A stretch of 62,756 nucleotides of DNA, from NCBI GenBank assembly GCA_003569245.1, contig BGOM01000018.1, forward strand, positions 1 to 62,756, written 5' to 3'. This DNA is from Opitutia bacterium. GTDB taxonomy: Bacteria > Verrucomicrobiota > Verrucomicrobiia > Opitutales > UBA953. The notes beneath the pieces were generated by a model that saw only the letters and a list, made by a program, of their open reading frames with translations, was not told the origin of the DNA and did not search any database. This document shows, one piece after another, positions 33,695-42,426 of this stretch (position 1 is the first letter of the stretch; every line of letters starts with the position of its first letter). Position numbers and translations under genes: made by a program.

Positions 33695-34576
33695 ATGCCC
33701 CTCCGCTCCTGCGTCCTCCTGCTGGTCGCCGCCTTCGCCGGCGCCGCCGAAACACCCCTGCCGATCAAGCTCTTCGACCCTGCCGAACTCGGCCCGCGCG
33801 TCGCGCCTTCCGAGGCGACGCTCCAACGCATCGGCCCGAAGGGCAGCGCGCCCGGACGCGAGACGCACATCACCGAGCCGACGATCACGGTCTACCCCGC
33901 GGAGCAACCCAACGGCGCCGCGGTCATCGTCTGCCCTGGCGGCGGCTACTGGTTCCTCTCCACCCACAACGAGGGCACCGGCGTCTGCGATTGGCTGAAC
34001 AAGCTCGGCGTCACCGCCGTGCTCCTGCGCTACCGCACGCCGACCTCCGACGAGGCCGTACCCTACCAGTACCCGCTGCAGGACCTGCAACGCGCGCTGG
34101 GCGTCGTCCGCCACCGCGCCGCGGACTGGCGGATCGACCCGAAGCGCGTCGGCGTCCTCGGCTTCTCCGCCGGCGCGAATCTCGTCGGCCATGCGTCCTG
34201 GGACCGCGCCGCTCGCACCTACCCGCAGAAAGCCGGCGTCGACGACCCGCGCGGTCCCGACTTCACGCTCTTCGTCTACGGCGGCGGCTTCCTCGATAAG
34301 GAAGATAAGACCAAGTTCCGGGCCGGGTTCGCGGTACCGCCCGACGCCCCGCCCTGCTTCTTCGTGGTGGCGCATAACGACGGGCACAACCCGCTCGAGG
34401 CCGCCGAACTCTACCTGGCCTACAAGCGCCTGAACCTGCCGGCGGAGCTCCACGTCTACGCGCAGGGTGGCCACGGCTTCGGGACCCGGGTGACCAAGTA
34501 CCCGGTCGACGGCTGGACCCGCAACGCGGGCGAGTGGATGGCATCGACCGGCTGGTTCAAACCCACCGCGAAATGA
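33695..34576 (+). CDS. Exported alpha/beta hydrolase (acetyl esterase/xylanase-associated type)
   Basis: This 293-residue protein has a signal peptide (to about FAGAAET) and an acetyl-esterase-like alpha/beta hydrolase fold. It has the oxyanion strand AAVIVCPGGGYWFLS, the nucleophile elbow VGVLGFSAGANLVGH, and the late catalytic histidine in YAQGGHGFGTR. The Asp is probably in VVAHNDGHNPL. Similar proteins are encoded with polysaccharide-degrading enzymes and remove acetyl groups. Substrate unknown. The C-terminal VDGWTRNAGEWMASTGW fits this group. It lies between the SOD terminator and a phosphatase gene with its own promoter. Confidence 0.88.
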   Translation: MPLRSCVLLLVAAFAGAAETPLPIKLFDPAELGPRVAPSEATLQRIGPKGSAPGRETHITEPTITVYPAEQPNGAAVIVCPGGGYWFLSTHNEGTGVCDWLNKLGVTAVLLRYRTPTSDEAVPYQYPLQDLQRALGVVRHRAADWRIDPKRVGVLGFSAGANLVGHASWDRAARTYPQKAGVDDPRGPDFTLFVYGGGFLDKEDKTKFRAGFAVPPDAPPCFFVVAHNDGHNPLEAAELYLAYKRLNLPAELHVYAQGGHGFGTRVTKYPVDGWTRNAGEWMASTGWFKPTAK

Positions 34577-34635
34577 CGGGCGGCGGGGAATTCGGTTGAG
34601 GCCGCCTCGACCTTGGCTAGACCTCCCCGACCCCC

Positions 34636-36135
34636 ATGGCCTTCCTCCCCTCCCTGCTGCTCGGCGTCATCGCCGCCGTCGCCGCCGAGCCCACCCTCCT
34701 CGTGCAGCCCTACGTCCAACCGGGCCCGCAGGGCACCCTGGGCGCGACCGATGAGGTCAAGGTCATCTGGATCGCGGAGCCGACGAATGCGACCTTCACC
34801 CTGGAATACGCGCCCAAGGGCCTGCCGCCGGCGGCCGCGAAGATCGTCCGGACCGAGTTCGAATTCACCCCGCCCCCCGCCAAGGCGCTGACGCCGGCGG
34901 AGAAGCCCCAGCAGTACGTGCGCTTCGTCGCCTCCCTGCCCGGCCTGACGCCCAACACCGAATACACCTACGTGCTCCGCTCCGGCGGGAAGGTTCTCGC
35001 CGAACGCACCGCCCGCGCCCGCAAAACCCCGGACCAGCCGACGCGCCTGCTGCTGGTGGGCGACCTCGCCGACGGCAAGACGGGCCAGAACACGATCGCC
35101 TACCGCATCGCCCAGGAAAAACCCGACGCCCTGGTGGCGTTGGGCGATATCGTCTACCCCAGCGGCCGGAGCTTCCATTACTTCAAGCATTACTGGCCGA
35201 CTTACGTGAACGTCGCCGAGGCCTCCGAGAAGACCGGCGCGCCGCTGATGGCCACGATTCCCTTCTACGCGGTGCTTGGCAACCACGACGCCTATGTCGG
35301 CAAACTCAGCCCGACGCTGACGGACGCCTTCGCGGCCTACTACTTCTTCACCGCCCCGCAGAACGGCCCCGGCGAAGGCGCGTGGACCACCCAGCTCCCG
35401 AAGTCGGAGGAAGGCGCGAAGTTGCGCCGCCTCGCCGGCGCCACCTACCCGGCGCTCGATTTCTACTCGTTCGACTACGGTCCGGCCCACGTGGTCGTGC
35501 TGAGCAACGCGAGCACGGGCAAGGGCGACGACCCCAAGGTGGCGACCTGGGTCGAGCAGGACCTCAAGGCCTCCAAGCAGCCTTGGAAGATCGTCTGCCT
35601 GCACGCCCCGCCCTTCCAGATCACCACGAGCCACTACGGCGACCAGCGCTCCCGCAAACTGGCGCCTGTCTTCGAGGCGCAAGGGGTCGACGTGGTCTTC
35701 GCGGGCCACGTCCACAACTACCAGCGGAGCAAGCCGCTGAAGTTCAGCCCGAACGCGGCGATCGTCCCGGTGAAGCCCGAGGACCCGAAGGAGGCCGCGA
35801 AGGCCGAACCGTCCGGCGCGCCGAAAATCCCGCCGTCCTACGTCAACGGCGCCTTCACCATCGACGAGGCCTATGATGCGACCGGCCAGACCCGCCCCAA
35901 AGGCGTGATCTACATCGTAGCCGGCGGCGGCGGCGCCAAGCTCTACACCGGGACGGTCGAGAAGAATCTGGCCAAACTGCCGAACGGGGGGAAGGACAAC
36001 TACGCGCCCTTCAACGCCAAACTCTACGACGCCCAGCACTCCTTCGCCGTCCTCGACCTGACGCCCAAGCGTTTCGAGCTCCGCGCCGTCAACGCCAAGG
36101 GCGAGGAAATCGATCGCTTCACGCTCCAGAAGTGA
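34636..36135 (+). CDS. Exported purple acid phosphatase-like metallophosphoesterase
   Basis: This 499-residue protein has a signal peptide, an N-terminal fibronectin-III-like domain (about 20-130, including LPGLTPNTEYTYVLRSGGK) and a calcineurin-like catalytic domain. Metal-binding motifs are in order: LLLVGDLADG, LVALGDIVYPSG, FYAVLGNHDAY, IVCLHAPPFQ and VFAGHVHNYQR, the full set for a dinuclear phosphoesterase of the purple acid phosphatase type. It should hydrolyse phosphate esters outside the cell. A TTGAGG-16-TAGACC promoter ends 12 bases before the ATG. An insert rich in Pro, Lys and Glu (about residue 385-400) separates the last motif from the C-terminal strands. Confidence 0.92.
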   Translation: MAFLPSLLLGVIAAVAAEPTLLVQPYVQPGPQGTLGATDEVKVIWIAEPTNATFTLEYAPKGLPPAAAKIVRTEFEFTPPPAKALTPAEKPQQYVRFVASLPGLTPNTEYTYVLRSGGKVLAERTARARKTPDQPTRLLLVGDLADGKTGQNTIAYRIAQEKPDALVALGDIVYPSGRSFHYFKHYWPTYVNVAEASEKTGAPLMATIPFYAVLGNHDAYVGKLSPTLTDAFAAYYFFTAPQNGPGEGAWTTQLPKSEEGAKLRRLAGATYPALDFYSFDYGPAHVVVLSNASTGKGDDPKVATWVEQDLKASKQPWKIVCLHAPPFQITTSHYGDQRSRKLAPVFEAQGVDVVFAGHVHNYQRSKPLKFSPNAAIVPVKPEDPKEAAKAEPSGAPKIPPSYVNGAFTIDEAYDATGQTRPKGVIYIVAGGGGAKLYTGTVEKNLAKLPNGGKDNYAPFNAKLYDAQHSFAVLDLTPKRFELRAVNAKGEEIDRFTLQK

Positions 36136-36271
36136 CGGGGTGGACGGGCCGTCAACCCGAGCAGGCGCCCTCGCGCAGAGCGACCCGGGCCGACCGCGAT
36201 TCCGTTGCCAAGCCCGCGGGACGCCATCCGCCTTGCCTTGGGCGGGGTCACCGCCTAGCCCTTCGGCGTAC

Positions 36272-38311
36272 ATGCTCCCTTCGCGGCTCAACTTCAAGCT
36301 CGAGGCCGTGGCCACCGGTTCCCGGGCCCGCGCCGCGACCTTCCGCACCTTGCACAACGAGGTGAAGACGCCCCTCTTCATGCCCGTCGGCACGCAGGCG
36401 ACGGTCAAAGCCCAGACCTTCGACACCCTGCTCGAATCCGGCTCGCAGATCCTGCTGGCGAACACCTACCACCTGCTCCTGCGTCCCGGCCCCGAGGTCT
36501 TCCGGAAGTTCGGCGACATCCACCGCTTCACCGGCTGGGAAAAATCCTTCCTCACGGATTCCGGCGGTTTCCAGATCTTCTCCCTGCCCCACGCCCGCTC
36601 CATGGGCGAGGAAGGCGCGGAGTTCCGCAGCTACGTCGACGGCCAGAAGCTCATGCTCAGCCCCGAGGTCAGCATCGCGACGCAGATGGCGATCGGCAGC
36701 GACATCATGATGGTGCTCGACCAGTGCATCCCGTCCACCGCGGACAAGGCCACGGCCCGCGCGGCGCTGGAGATCACCCAGCGCTGGGCCGTCCGCAGCC
36801 TCGCGGCCCGCGGCGACTCGCCGCAGTCGATGTTCGCCATCGTCCAGGGCGCCCTGTACCCGGACCTCCGCCAGGAGAGCGCCGACGGCCTGACACAGCT
36901 GCCGTTCGACGGCTTCGCCATCGGCGGCCTGGCCGTGGGCGAGGAGAAGCACCAGCGCGAGGACATGTGCGAGGTGGCCGCGGCGATGCTGCCGGCGGAC
37001 CGCCCCCGCTACCTGATGGGCGTGGGTACGCCGCTCGACCTGCTCGAGGCCGTCCACCGCGGCGTGGACATGTTCGACTGCATCATCCCGAACAAGGTCG
37101 CGCAGTTCGGCACGGCCTTCACCTCCCGCGGGATCCTCCAGCTCCGCCGCTCGGTCTACAAGTTCTCCGAGGAGAAGATCGACCCGGCCTGCGGCTGCCC
37201 GGTCTGCCGCAAGTACTCCCGCGGCTACCTGCACCACCTGACCAAGACGCAGGAGCCGCTGGGCTGGACGTTGCTCGGCCAGCACAACATCTGGTTCTAC
37301 CACCAGCTGATGCGGGAGATCCGCCAGAGCATCCTCGAGGACCGCTTCCTCGCGCTCTACCACGCGAAGCGCCGGTTCCTGCAGGTCGAGGACATGGACC
37401 ACCCGGCGGTCCCGCCGAAGGTCGGCAAGGAACGCCGCCCGCGCACCCTGGGCGACTACGAGGTGCACGTCGCGGAAGAAGGCTTCGCGAGCATCCGCCA
37501 GGTTTCCTCGGGCGAGATCATGCACTCGCACACCCCGCCGATGGTCGAGGCCCAGGCGCTGTACGTCGACCAATCGGGACTGGCGGAGCGCCTGCGGCTG
37601 CCCGCGGACGCCGACGCCGCCACGGCCGAGCCGCTCGTCATCTGGGACCTCGGCCTGGGCGCGGCCGCCAACGCGATGGCCGCGATCCGCTGCTACGAGG
37701 CCGAGGCCGCCAAGGGCCCGGTACGGCCGCTGCGAGTCATCAGCTTCGAATCCGACCTCGATTCGCTGCGCCTGGCGATGACCCACAAAAACCGCTTCGA
37801 GTACCTGCGCCATTCGGGACCCGACGCGCTGCTCGCCCGCGGGACCTGGAAGTCCCGCCAGTTCGCCGGCCTGGAATGGGAACTGCACGTCGGCGATTTC
37901 TGGGCCAAGGCGACGGAGGCCTCGGCGCGCCCCGATCTCGTGTTCTTCGACTTCTTCTCGCACAAGACCGACGTCGCCTGCTGGCGGCCCGCGGCCTTCG
38001 TCGAACTACGCCGGCTCCTCGGCGACGACCGCCCGGTCGAGCTTTTCACGTACTCCGCCTCCACCGCGGTCCGCGTGGCCCTGCTCAACGCCGGCTTTCA
38101 CGTCGCGATCGGCACCGGCACAGGCGTCAAGAAGGAGACCATCGTCGCCCTGACGCCCGGCTACGCGACCCCTTGCCGCTATGACCTGCTCGGCAAGCCC
38201 TGGCTTGACCGCTGGCGCCGGTCGTCGGCGAAGTTTCCCGAAGGCTTGGACGAGGCGGCCCGCGCGGCCCTCGAAGCGCGCATCGAAGGCCACCCGCAGT
38301 TCGGCCCCTGA
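36272..38311 (+). CDS. tgt: Fusion of tRNA-guanine transglycosylase (Tgt) and MnmC-like methyltransferase
   Basis: This 679-residue protein joins two enzymes of tRNA position 34. Residues 1-375 are Tgt, which swaps guanine for a queuosine precursor. It has SFLTDSGGFQIFSL (Asp96), MMVLDQC (Asp150), FAIGGLAVGEE, LMGVGTPLDLLEAV, the nucleophile Asp269 in MFDCIIP, and Zn ligands Cys307, Cys309, Cys312 (CGCPVC) and His338. Residues 390-630 match the MnmC/DUF752 methyltransferase: IMHSHTPPMVEAQALYVDQS, SAM loop VIWDLGLGAAANAM, acidic ISFESD, then VFFDFFSHKTDVACWRPAAF and LFTYSASTAVRVALLNAGF. The reading frame is continuous, with no internal start needed. ATG 36272 was chosen; a TTGCCT-17-TAGCCC promoter precedes it. 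Known MnmC partners are FAD oxidase domains, so this pairing is unusual. Confidence 0.9.
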   Translation: MLPSRLNFKLEAVATGSRARAATFRTLHNEVKTPLFMPVGTQATVKAQTFDTLLESGSQILLANTYHLLLRPGPEVFRKFGDIHRFTGWEKSFLTDSGGFQIFSLPHARSMGEEGAEFRSYVDGQKLMLSPEVSIATQMAIGSDIMMVLDQCIPSTADKATARAALEITQRWAVRSLAARGDSPQSMFAIVQGALYPDLRQESADGLTQLPFDGFAIGGLAVGEEKHQREDMCEVAAAMLPADRPRYLMGVGTPLDLLEAVHRGVDMFDCIIPNKVAQFGTAFTSRGILQLRRSVYKFSEEKIDPACGCPVCRKYSRGYLHHLTKTQEPLGWTLLGQHNIWFYHQLMREIRQSILEDRFLALYHAKRRFLQVEDMDHPAVPPKVGKERRPRTLGDYEVHVAEEGFASIRQVSSGEIMHSHTPPMVEAQALYVDQSGLAERLRLPADADAATAEPLVIWDLGLGAAANAMAAIRCYEAEAAKGPVRPLRVISFESDLDSLRLAMTHKNRFEYLRHSGPDALLARGTWKSRQFAGLEWELHVGDFWAKATEASARPDLVFFDFFSHKTDVACWRPAAFVELRRLLGDDRPVELFTYSASTAVRVALLNAGFHVAIGTGTGVKKETIVALTPGYATPCRYDLLGKPWLDRWRRSSAKFPEGLDEAARAALEARIEGHPQFGP

Positions 38312-38360
38312 CCATTCCCGGTTGCGGGGAACACCCGGACCGCCAGCGTGTCGCAACCCC

Positions 38361-39739
38361 ATGAGCCTCTCCCGCCGTCGCTTCCTCACGACCGCCGCGG
38401 TCGCCACCCTCGGCTTCCCCGCCCTGCTCCGCGCCCGCAACCTCAACTCCCGCCTGCAGGTCGTGGCGGTCGGTTGCGACGGCAAGGGCCTCGATGACAT
38501 CAAGGAGATCGGCTCCCACGCCGCCGTGAAATACGTCGGCTTCTGCGACGTCGACGCCGGACGCTTCCGCCACGCCGACGCGGCTTTCCCGGGCGTGCCG
38601 CACCACGCGGACTTCCGCGCGATGTTCGCGCAGCTGGGCGACGGGTTCGACGCGGCGATCGTCTCGACGCCCGACCACATGCACGCCCTGCCGGCGCTCC
38701 TGGCGATGCGGCTGAAGAAGCACGTCTACCTGCAGAAGCCGCTGGCCCACTCGATCGAGGAGGCGCGCCTGCTCCGGCTGGAGGCGGCCCGGCACGGGGT
38801 CCGCACGCAGATGGGCAACCAGATCCATTCCCGCTCGGAATATCGGACGGCGGTGCGGCTGATCCAGGAGGGGCGCATCGGCAAGGTGCGCGCGACGCAT
38901 TCCTGGCTGACCAACAAGGGCAACGGCTACACGAAGCTCGCGACACGCCCGCCGGCGGGCCCGGTGCCTCCGGGTCTGGCCTGGGACCTCTGGCTGGGCA
39001 CGGCGGCGGCCCGACCCTACGCGCCCGCGGTCTACCACCCGTTCAACTGGCGCGATTGGCTGGACTTCGGCAGCGGCACGCTGGGCGACTTCGGCTGCCA
39101 CCTGCTCGACCCGATCTTCACGGCCCTGAAGCTGGGGGCGCCGATCGATACGCAGGCGGACTCCACCGGCGTGAACCCCGAGACCTGGTGCGAACAGGAA
39201 ACGGTCCGGTGGACCTTCCCCGCGACCCCGTTCACCGCGCCCGAGGGCGTGACCTTGCACTGGTACGACGGCGGACGGCTGCCCGACCTCGGCCTGGCCC
39301 GGATGCCCGCCGGACGCACCCTGCCCGCCAACGGTTCGATCATCGTCGGCGAACATGGCGCCATGGTGCTGCCGCATGTCGGCATGCCCACGCTCTACCC
39401 GGAGGAAACGTTCGGACTGAACCTGAGCCCGGGGGAGCGGGCGCGCCGCCAGCGGCGCCTCGACGCCGGCGAGAAAGACGACCGACCGGTCGCCGCGATC
39501 CAGCCGGCCGACCACCGCAACCATTACCACGACTGGGTCGACGCCGCCCTGCAGGGCCACGAGACCTCCGCCAACTTCGAGTACGCCGGTCCGCTGACGG
39601 AGGCGGTCCTGCTGGGCACGGTGGCCGCCCGCTTCAGCGGGCAGCGGCTGGCCTGGGACGCCCCGGGCCTGCGCATCTCGAACCACCCGCGGCCGACGGC
39701 TTCGTGCGCAAAGGTTACCGCGACGGCTGGAAAATTTGA
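38361..39739 (+). CDS. Tat-exported Gfo/Idh/MocA oxidoreductase, 3'-end frameshift
   Basis: This is a second exported NAD-linked oxidoreductase-like protein. It starts MSLSRRRFLTTAAVATLGFP (Tat). The Rossmann part has LQVVAVGCDGKGLDD, YVGFCDVDAGRF, AAIVSTPDHMHALPALLAMR and KKHVYLQKPLAHSIEEA, the family signature. GSGTLGDFGCHLLDPIF and the late HYHDWVDAALQG are typical of the secreted group. The normal ending, ADGFVRKGYRDGWKI, is found in the next frame after about 39690 and stops at 39739. One missing G in the CCCGCGG context explains the shift; without it the frame runs far into dctA antisense, which is not credible. About 459 residues when repaired. Confidence 0.88.
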
Positions 39740-39743
39740 CCCC

Positions 39744-40985
39744 TCAGCGCAAAACGTCCGCTCCCTTGGTGGCGTCGTAATCCCCGTTCCAACGGGATAC
39801 CACCAACGTGCCGACGGCGTTACCGATGAAATTGGTCACGGCCCGGGCCTCCGAGAGGAAGCGGTCGACGCCGAGGATCAGCGCGATACCCGCCACGGGG
39901 ATGCCGCCCGTGGTCGCCAGCGTGGCGGCGAGGGTGATGAAGCCGCTGCCGGTGACGCCGGCGGCGCCCTTCGAGGTGATGAGCAGCACGCCGAGCAACC
40001 CGAGCTGCTGACCCAAGGTCATCGGCGTATCCGTGGCCTGCGCGATGAAGAGCGCGGCCAAGGTCAGGTAGATGCAGGTGCCGTCGAGGTTGAAGGAATA
40101 CCCGGCGGGGACGACGAGCCCGACGGTGGGCCGGGCGCAACCGACCTGCTCCATCTTCGCCATCAGCCCGGGCAAGGCGGTCTCCGAGGAGGAGGTGCCG
40201 ACGACGAGGAGGAGCTCATCCTTGATGAGCCGCAGGATCTTGCGGAGGCTGAAGCCGGCGAGGTGCGCGATGGCCCCGAGCACCACGAGGATGAAGACGG
40301 CGCAGGTGAGGTAGACGCAGAGCATCAGGTGCGCGAGCTGGGACAGGGCGCCCGCGCCGAACTTGCCCAGCGTGAAGGCCATGGCGCCGGCGGCGGCCAG
40401 CGGGGCGAACGCCGTGACGAGCGAGACCATCCCGAAGAAGACCCGGGAGACGTCGTTGAGCAGGTTGAGCACCGGCCGGCCGTGCTCGCCGAGGCGGTTG
40501 AGCGCGAGCCCGAAGAGCACCGAGATGAGCAACACCTGCAGGAGGTCGCCGTCGACGAAGGCCGCGGCGAACGTGCGGGGAATGAGATGTAACAGCGTAT
40601 CGACGATCCCGAGCGACTGCGCGGCGGCGGTGTAAGCGGCCACGGATTGGGTGTCCAAGGTCGCCGGGGTGGCGTGGAGGCCGGCGCCAGGGGTGAAGAC
40701 GTTGGCCACCACGAGTCCGACGACCAAAGCCAGGGTGGTGACGACTTCGAAATAGATCAGGGCCCGGAGACCGACCTTGCCGGCGCGCCGGAGGTCGCCC
40801 ATGCCGGCGAGGCCGACCACCACGGTGGCGAAGATGATCGGCCCGATGAGCATCTTGATGAGCGCGACAAACGCGTCGCCGAGGGGCTTGAGCTGGACGC
40901 CGAGCGCCGGATGGAAATAGCCGAGCAAACCGCCGAGCAGGATGCCGAGCAGGACCTGGAAATAGAGGGTGCGGAGCAGACGCAT
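39744..40985 (-). CDS. Dicarboxylate/amino acid:cation symporter (DctA/GltP family)
   Basis: This 413-residue membrane protein of the DAACS family imports C4-dicarboxylates, glutamate or a similar anion with protons or Na+. The chain has the family blocks LLGILLGGLLGYFHP, LIKMLIGPIIFATVVVGLAG, the hairpin VVGTSSSETALPGLMAKME, the NMDGT-like FNLDGTCIYLTLAALFIAQA, LLITSKGAAGVTGSGFI and the late DRFLSEARAVTNFIGNAVGT. FNLDGT replaces the usual NMDGT/NLDGT sodium-binding motif and keeps Asp. The substrate is not certain, although the conserved DRFxSExRxxTNxxGN stretch favours dicarboxylates. It ends four bases from the repaired Gfo/Idh stop and is divergent from the serine hydrolase gene. Confidence 0.92.
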   Translation of the reverse strand: MRLLRTLYFQVLLGILLGGLLGYFHPALGVQLKPLGDAFVALIKMLIGPIIFATVVVGLAGMGDLRRAGKVGLRALIYFEVVTTLALVVGLVVANVFTPGAGLHATPATLDTQSVAAYTAAAQSLGIVDTLLHLIPRTFAAAFVDGDLLQVLLISVLFGLALNRLGEHGRPVLNLLNDVSRVFFGMVSLVTAFAPLAAAGAMAFTLGKFGAGALSQLAHLMLCVYLTCAVFILVVLGAIAHLAGFSLRKILRLIKDELLLVVGTSSSETALPGLMAKMEQVGCARPTVGLVVPAGYSFNLDGTCIYLTLAALFIAQATDTPMTLGQQLGLLGVLLITSKGAAGVTGSGFITLAATLATTGGIPVAGIALILGVDRFLSEARAVTNFIGNAVGTLVVSRWNGDYDATKGADVLR

Positions 40986-41081
40986 GACGGGGTGAGAGCC
41001 GTGATAGCCGCCCGCGGCCGGCAGGCAACCGCCACTTCCATTGACTCCGGGCGGCGGGGCGACATTCCTGCGTTACCGACG

Positions 41082-42299
41082 ATGCGCCCCCTCCTCCCCG
41101 CCCTCCTCGCCGTCCTCCTCGCGACCGGTTGCCAACGGGAGCCCGCCGCGGACGCCGGCCCGCGGCCCGACCTCCATGAGCAGAATGCGGTCTTCAGCTA
41201 TGCCCTGCAGGAGCTGCAGGACCGCGGCGAGTTCGCCGGGGCGGTGACCTTGGTCGTGGCGCCCCGCGGGGCGATCGCGCTGGAGGCCTTCGGACTGGCG
41301 GATATCGAGAGCCAACGCCCCATGCGCCGGGACTCGGTGTTCTGGATCGCCTCGATGACCAAGCCGATCACGGCCATGGGCGTCCTGATGCTCGTCGAAG
41401 AAGGCAAACTGGGGCTCGACGACCCGGTCAGCAAGTTCGTGCCGGCTTTCCGCGCCCAGACGCTGACGACGAAGTCCGGCCCCGCCCGACCTCGCCGCGC
41501 CGTGACCGTCCGCGACCTGCTGACCCACACGAGCGGCCTGACCGGCGCCTCGCCGACGCCCGCCGGCCAACCTGTCGATACGCTCAGTCTGGAAGCGATG
41601 ACCGACTTCTACGGACGACAGCCGCTCCTCGCGGAACCCGGCGCCAGGTGGGCCTACAGCAACGCGGGCATCAACACGCTCGGACGGATCATCGAAGTCG
41701 TCAGCGGGCAACCCTACGCGGACTTCGTGCAGCGTCGGTTCCTCGACCCGCTCGGCATGGACAGCACGTCGTTCTGGCCGACCGGCGAGCTGACCGCGCG
41801 TCAGGCCACGCCCTACGGCAAGGACAAAACCACGGGGGCGCTCGTGGCGGCCGGCAACAGCCGCTTCAGCTCACCGCTCTCGGACCGCCGCCGCACGGCC
41901 CTCCCTGCGGGCGGCCTGTTCTCCACCGCGGAGGACCTGACCCAGCTCTACCAGATGATCCTGCGCGAAGGTGAACTGGACGGGCACCGTTACCTGCGCC
42001 CTGAGACCTTGAAACTGATGACGACGAACCAGCTCGGCGACCTGGCGAAGGTGAGTTTCGCGCCCGGCATGCACATGGGTCTCGGCTTTCATCTCGTCCA
42101 CGCGCCGCAAGGCGTCACCGAGAGCCTCAGCCCGGGTTCCTTCGGCCATGGCGGCGCCTTTGGTACGCAGGCTTGGATCGACCCGGTCCGCCGGCGGGCC
42201 TACGTCCTGCTGGTTCAGCGCACCGACCTCCCAAACTCCGACGGGAGCGAAATCCGGCGGATTTTCCAGCAGACCGCGCGTGAGCATTTCGGGCGCTAA
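41082..42299 (+). CDS. Beta-lactamase-family serine hydrolase, lipoprotein
   Basis: This 405-residue protein begins with a lipoprotein signal, LLAVLLATGCQ, with a good lipobox. It is a class C beta-lactamase-fold serine hydrolase (EstB/penicillin-binding type). It has FWIASMTKPITAMGVLMLVE with SMTK as the SxxK nucleophile, YSNAGINTLGRIIE as the YxN motif, and HGGAFGTQAW as the HxG/KTG equivalent. DLLTHTSGLTG is another family mark. Members act as esterases or on D-amino acid peptides; beta-lactam resistance is not implied. TTGACT-17-ATTCCT upstream is a likely promoter. Chosen ATG 41082 begins the signal peptide. Confidence 0.9.
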   Translation: MRPLLPALLAVLLATGCQREPAADAGPRPDLHEQNAVFSYALQELQDRGEFAGAVTLVVAPRGAIALEAFGLADIESQRPMRRDSVFWIASMTKPITAMGVLMLVEEGKLGLDDPVSKFVPAFRAQTLTTKSGPARPRRAVTVRDLLTHTSGLTGASPTPAGQPVDTLSLEAMTDFYGRQPLLAEPGARWAYSNAGINTLGRIIEVVSGQPYADFVQRRFLDPLGMDSTSFWPTGELTARQATPYGKDKTTGALVAAGNSRFSSPLSDRRRTALPAGGLFSTAEDLTQLYQMILREGELDGHRYLRPETLKLMTTNQLGDLAKVSFAPGMHMGLGFHLVHAPQGVTESLSPGSFGHGGAFGTQAWIDPVRRRAYVLLVQRTDLPNSDGSEIRRIFQQTAREHFGR

Positions 42300-42354
42300 G
42301 CGACCGCTACGGCCGCCGGAAACCCTGCCCGGGACCTGCCGGAGGGGCGACCCG

Positions 42355-42399
42355 TTGACTTTGTCACGCATTTGACACACTCCCGAGGCAACCTACGCC
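42355..42399 (+). promoter_or_regulatory. Candidate promoter and operator of the RND efflux operon
   Basis: TTGACA (42372-42377), a 16-base spacer and TACGCC (42394-42399) form a possible promoter. A perfect inverted repeat, TGTCA (42362-42366) and TGACA (42373-42377) with six bases between, overlaps the -35. An extra TTGACT is at 42355. Such a site would suit a local repressor, but no regulator gene is adjacent. Confidence 0.45.
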
Positions 42400-42426
42400 G
42401 CGGGCCGAGGTTACCCTACCCAACCC

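Noticed and set aside
38181..40592. 803-residue reading joining the Gfo/Idh protein to a long acidic tail
   Set aside because: The tail after about residue 500 is antisense to a conserved transporter; a one-base shift near 39690 restores the normal C terminus.
41082..42299. Serine hydrolase as an antibiotic-resistance beta-lactamase
   Set aside because: SxxK, YxN and HxG motifs fit the broad esterase/penicillin-binding class; nothing in the sequence shows drug hydrolysis.
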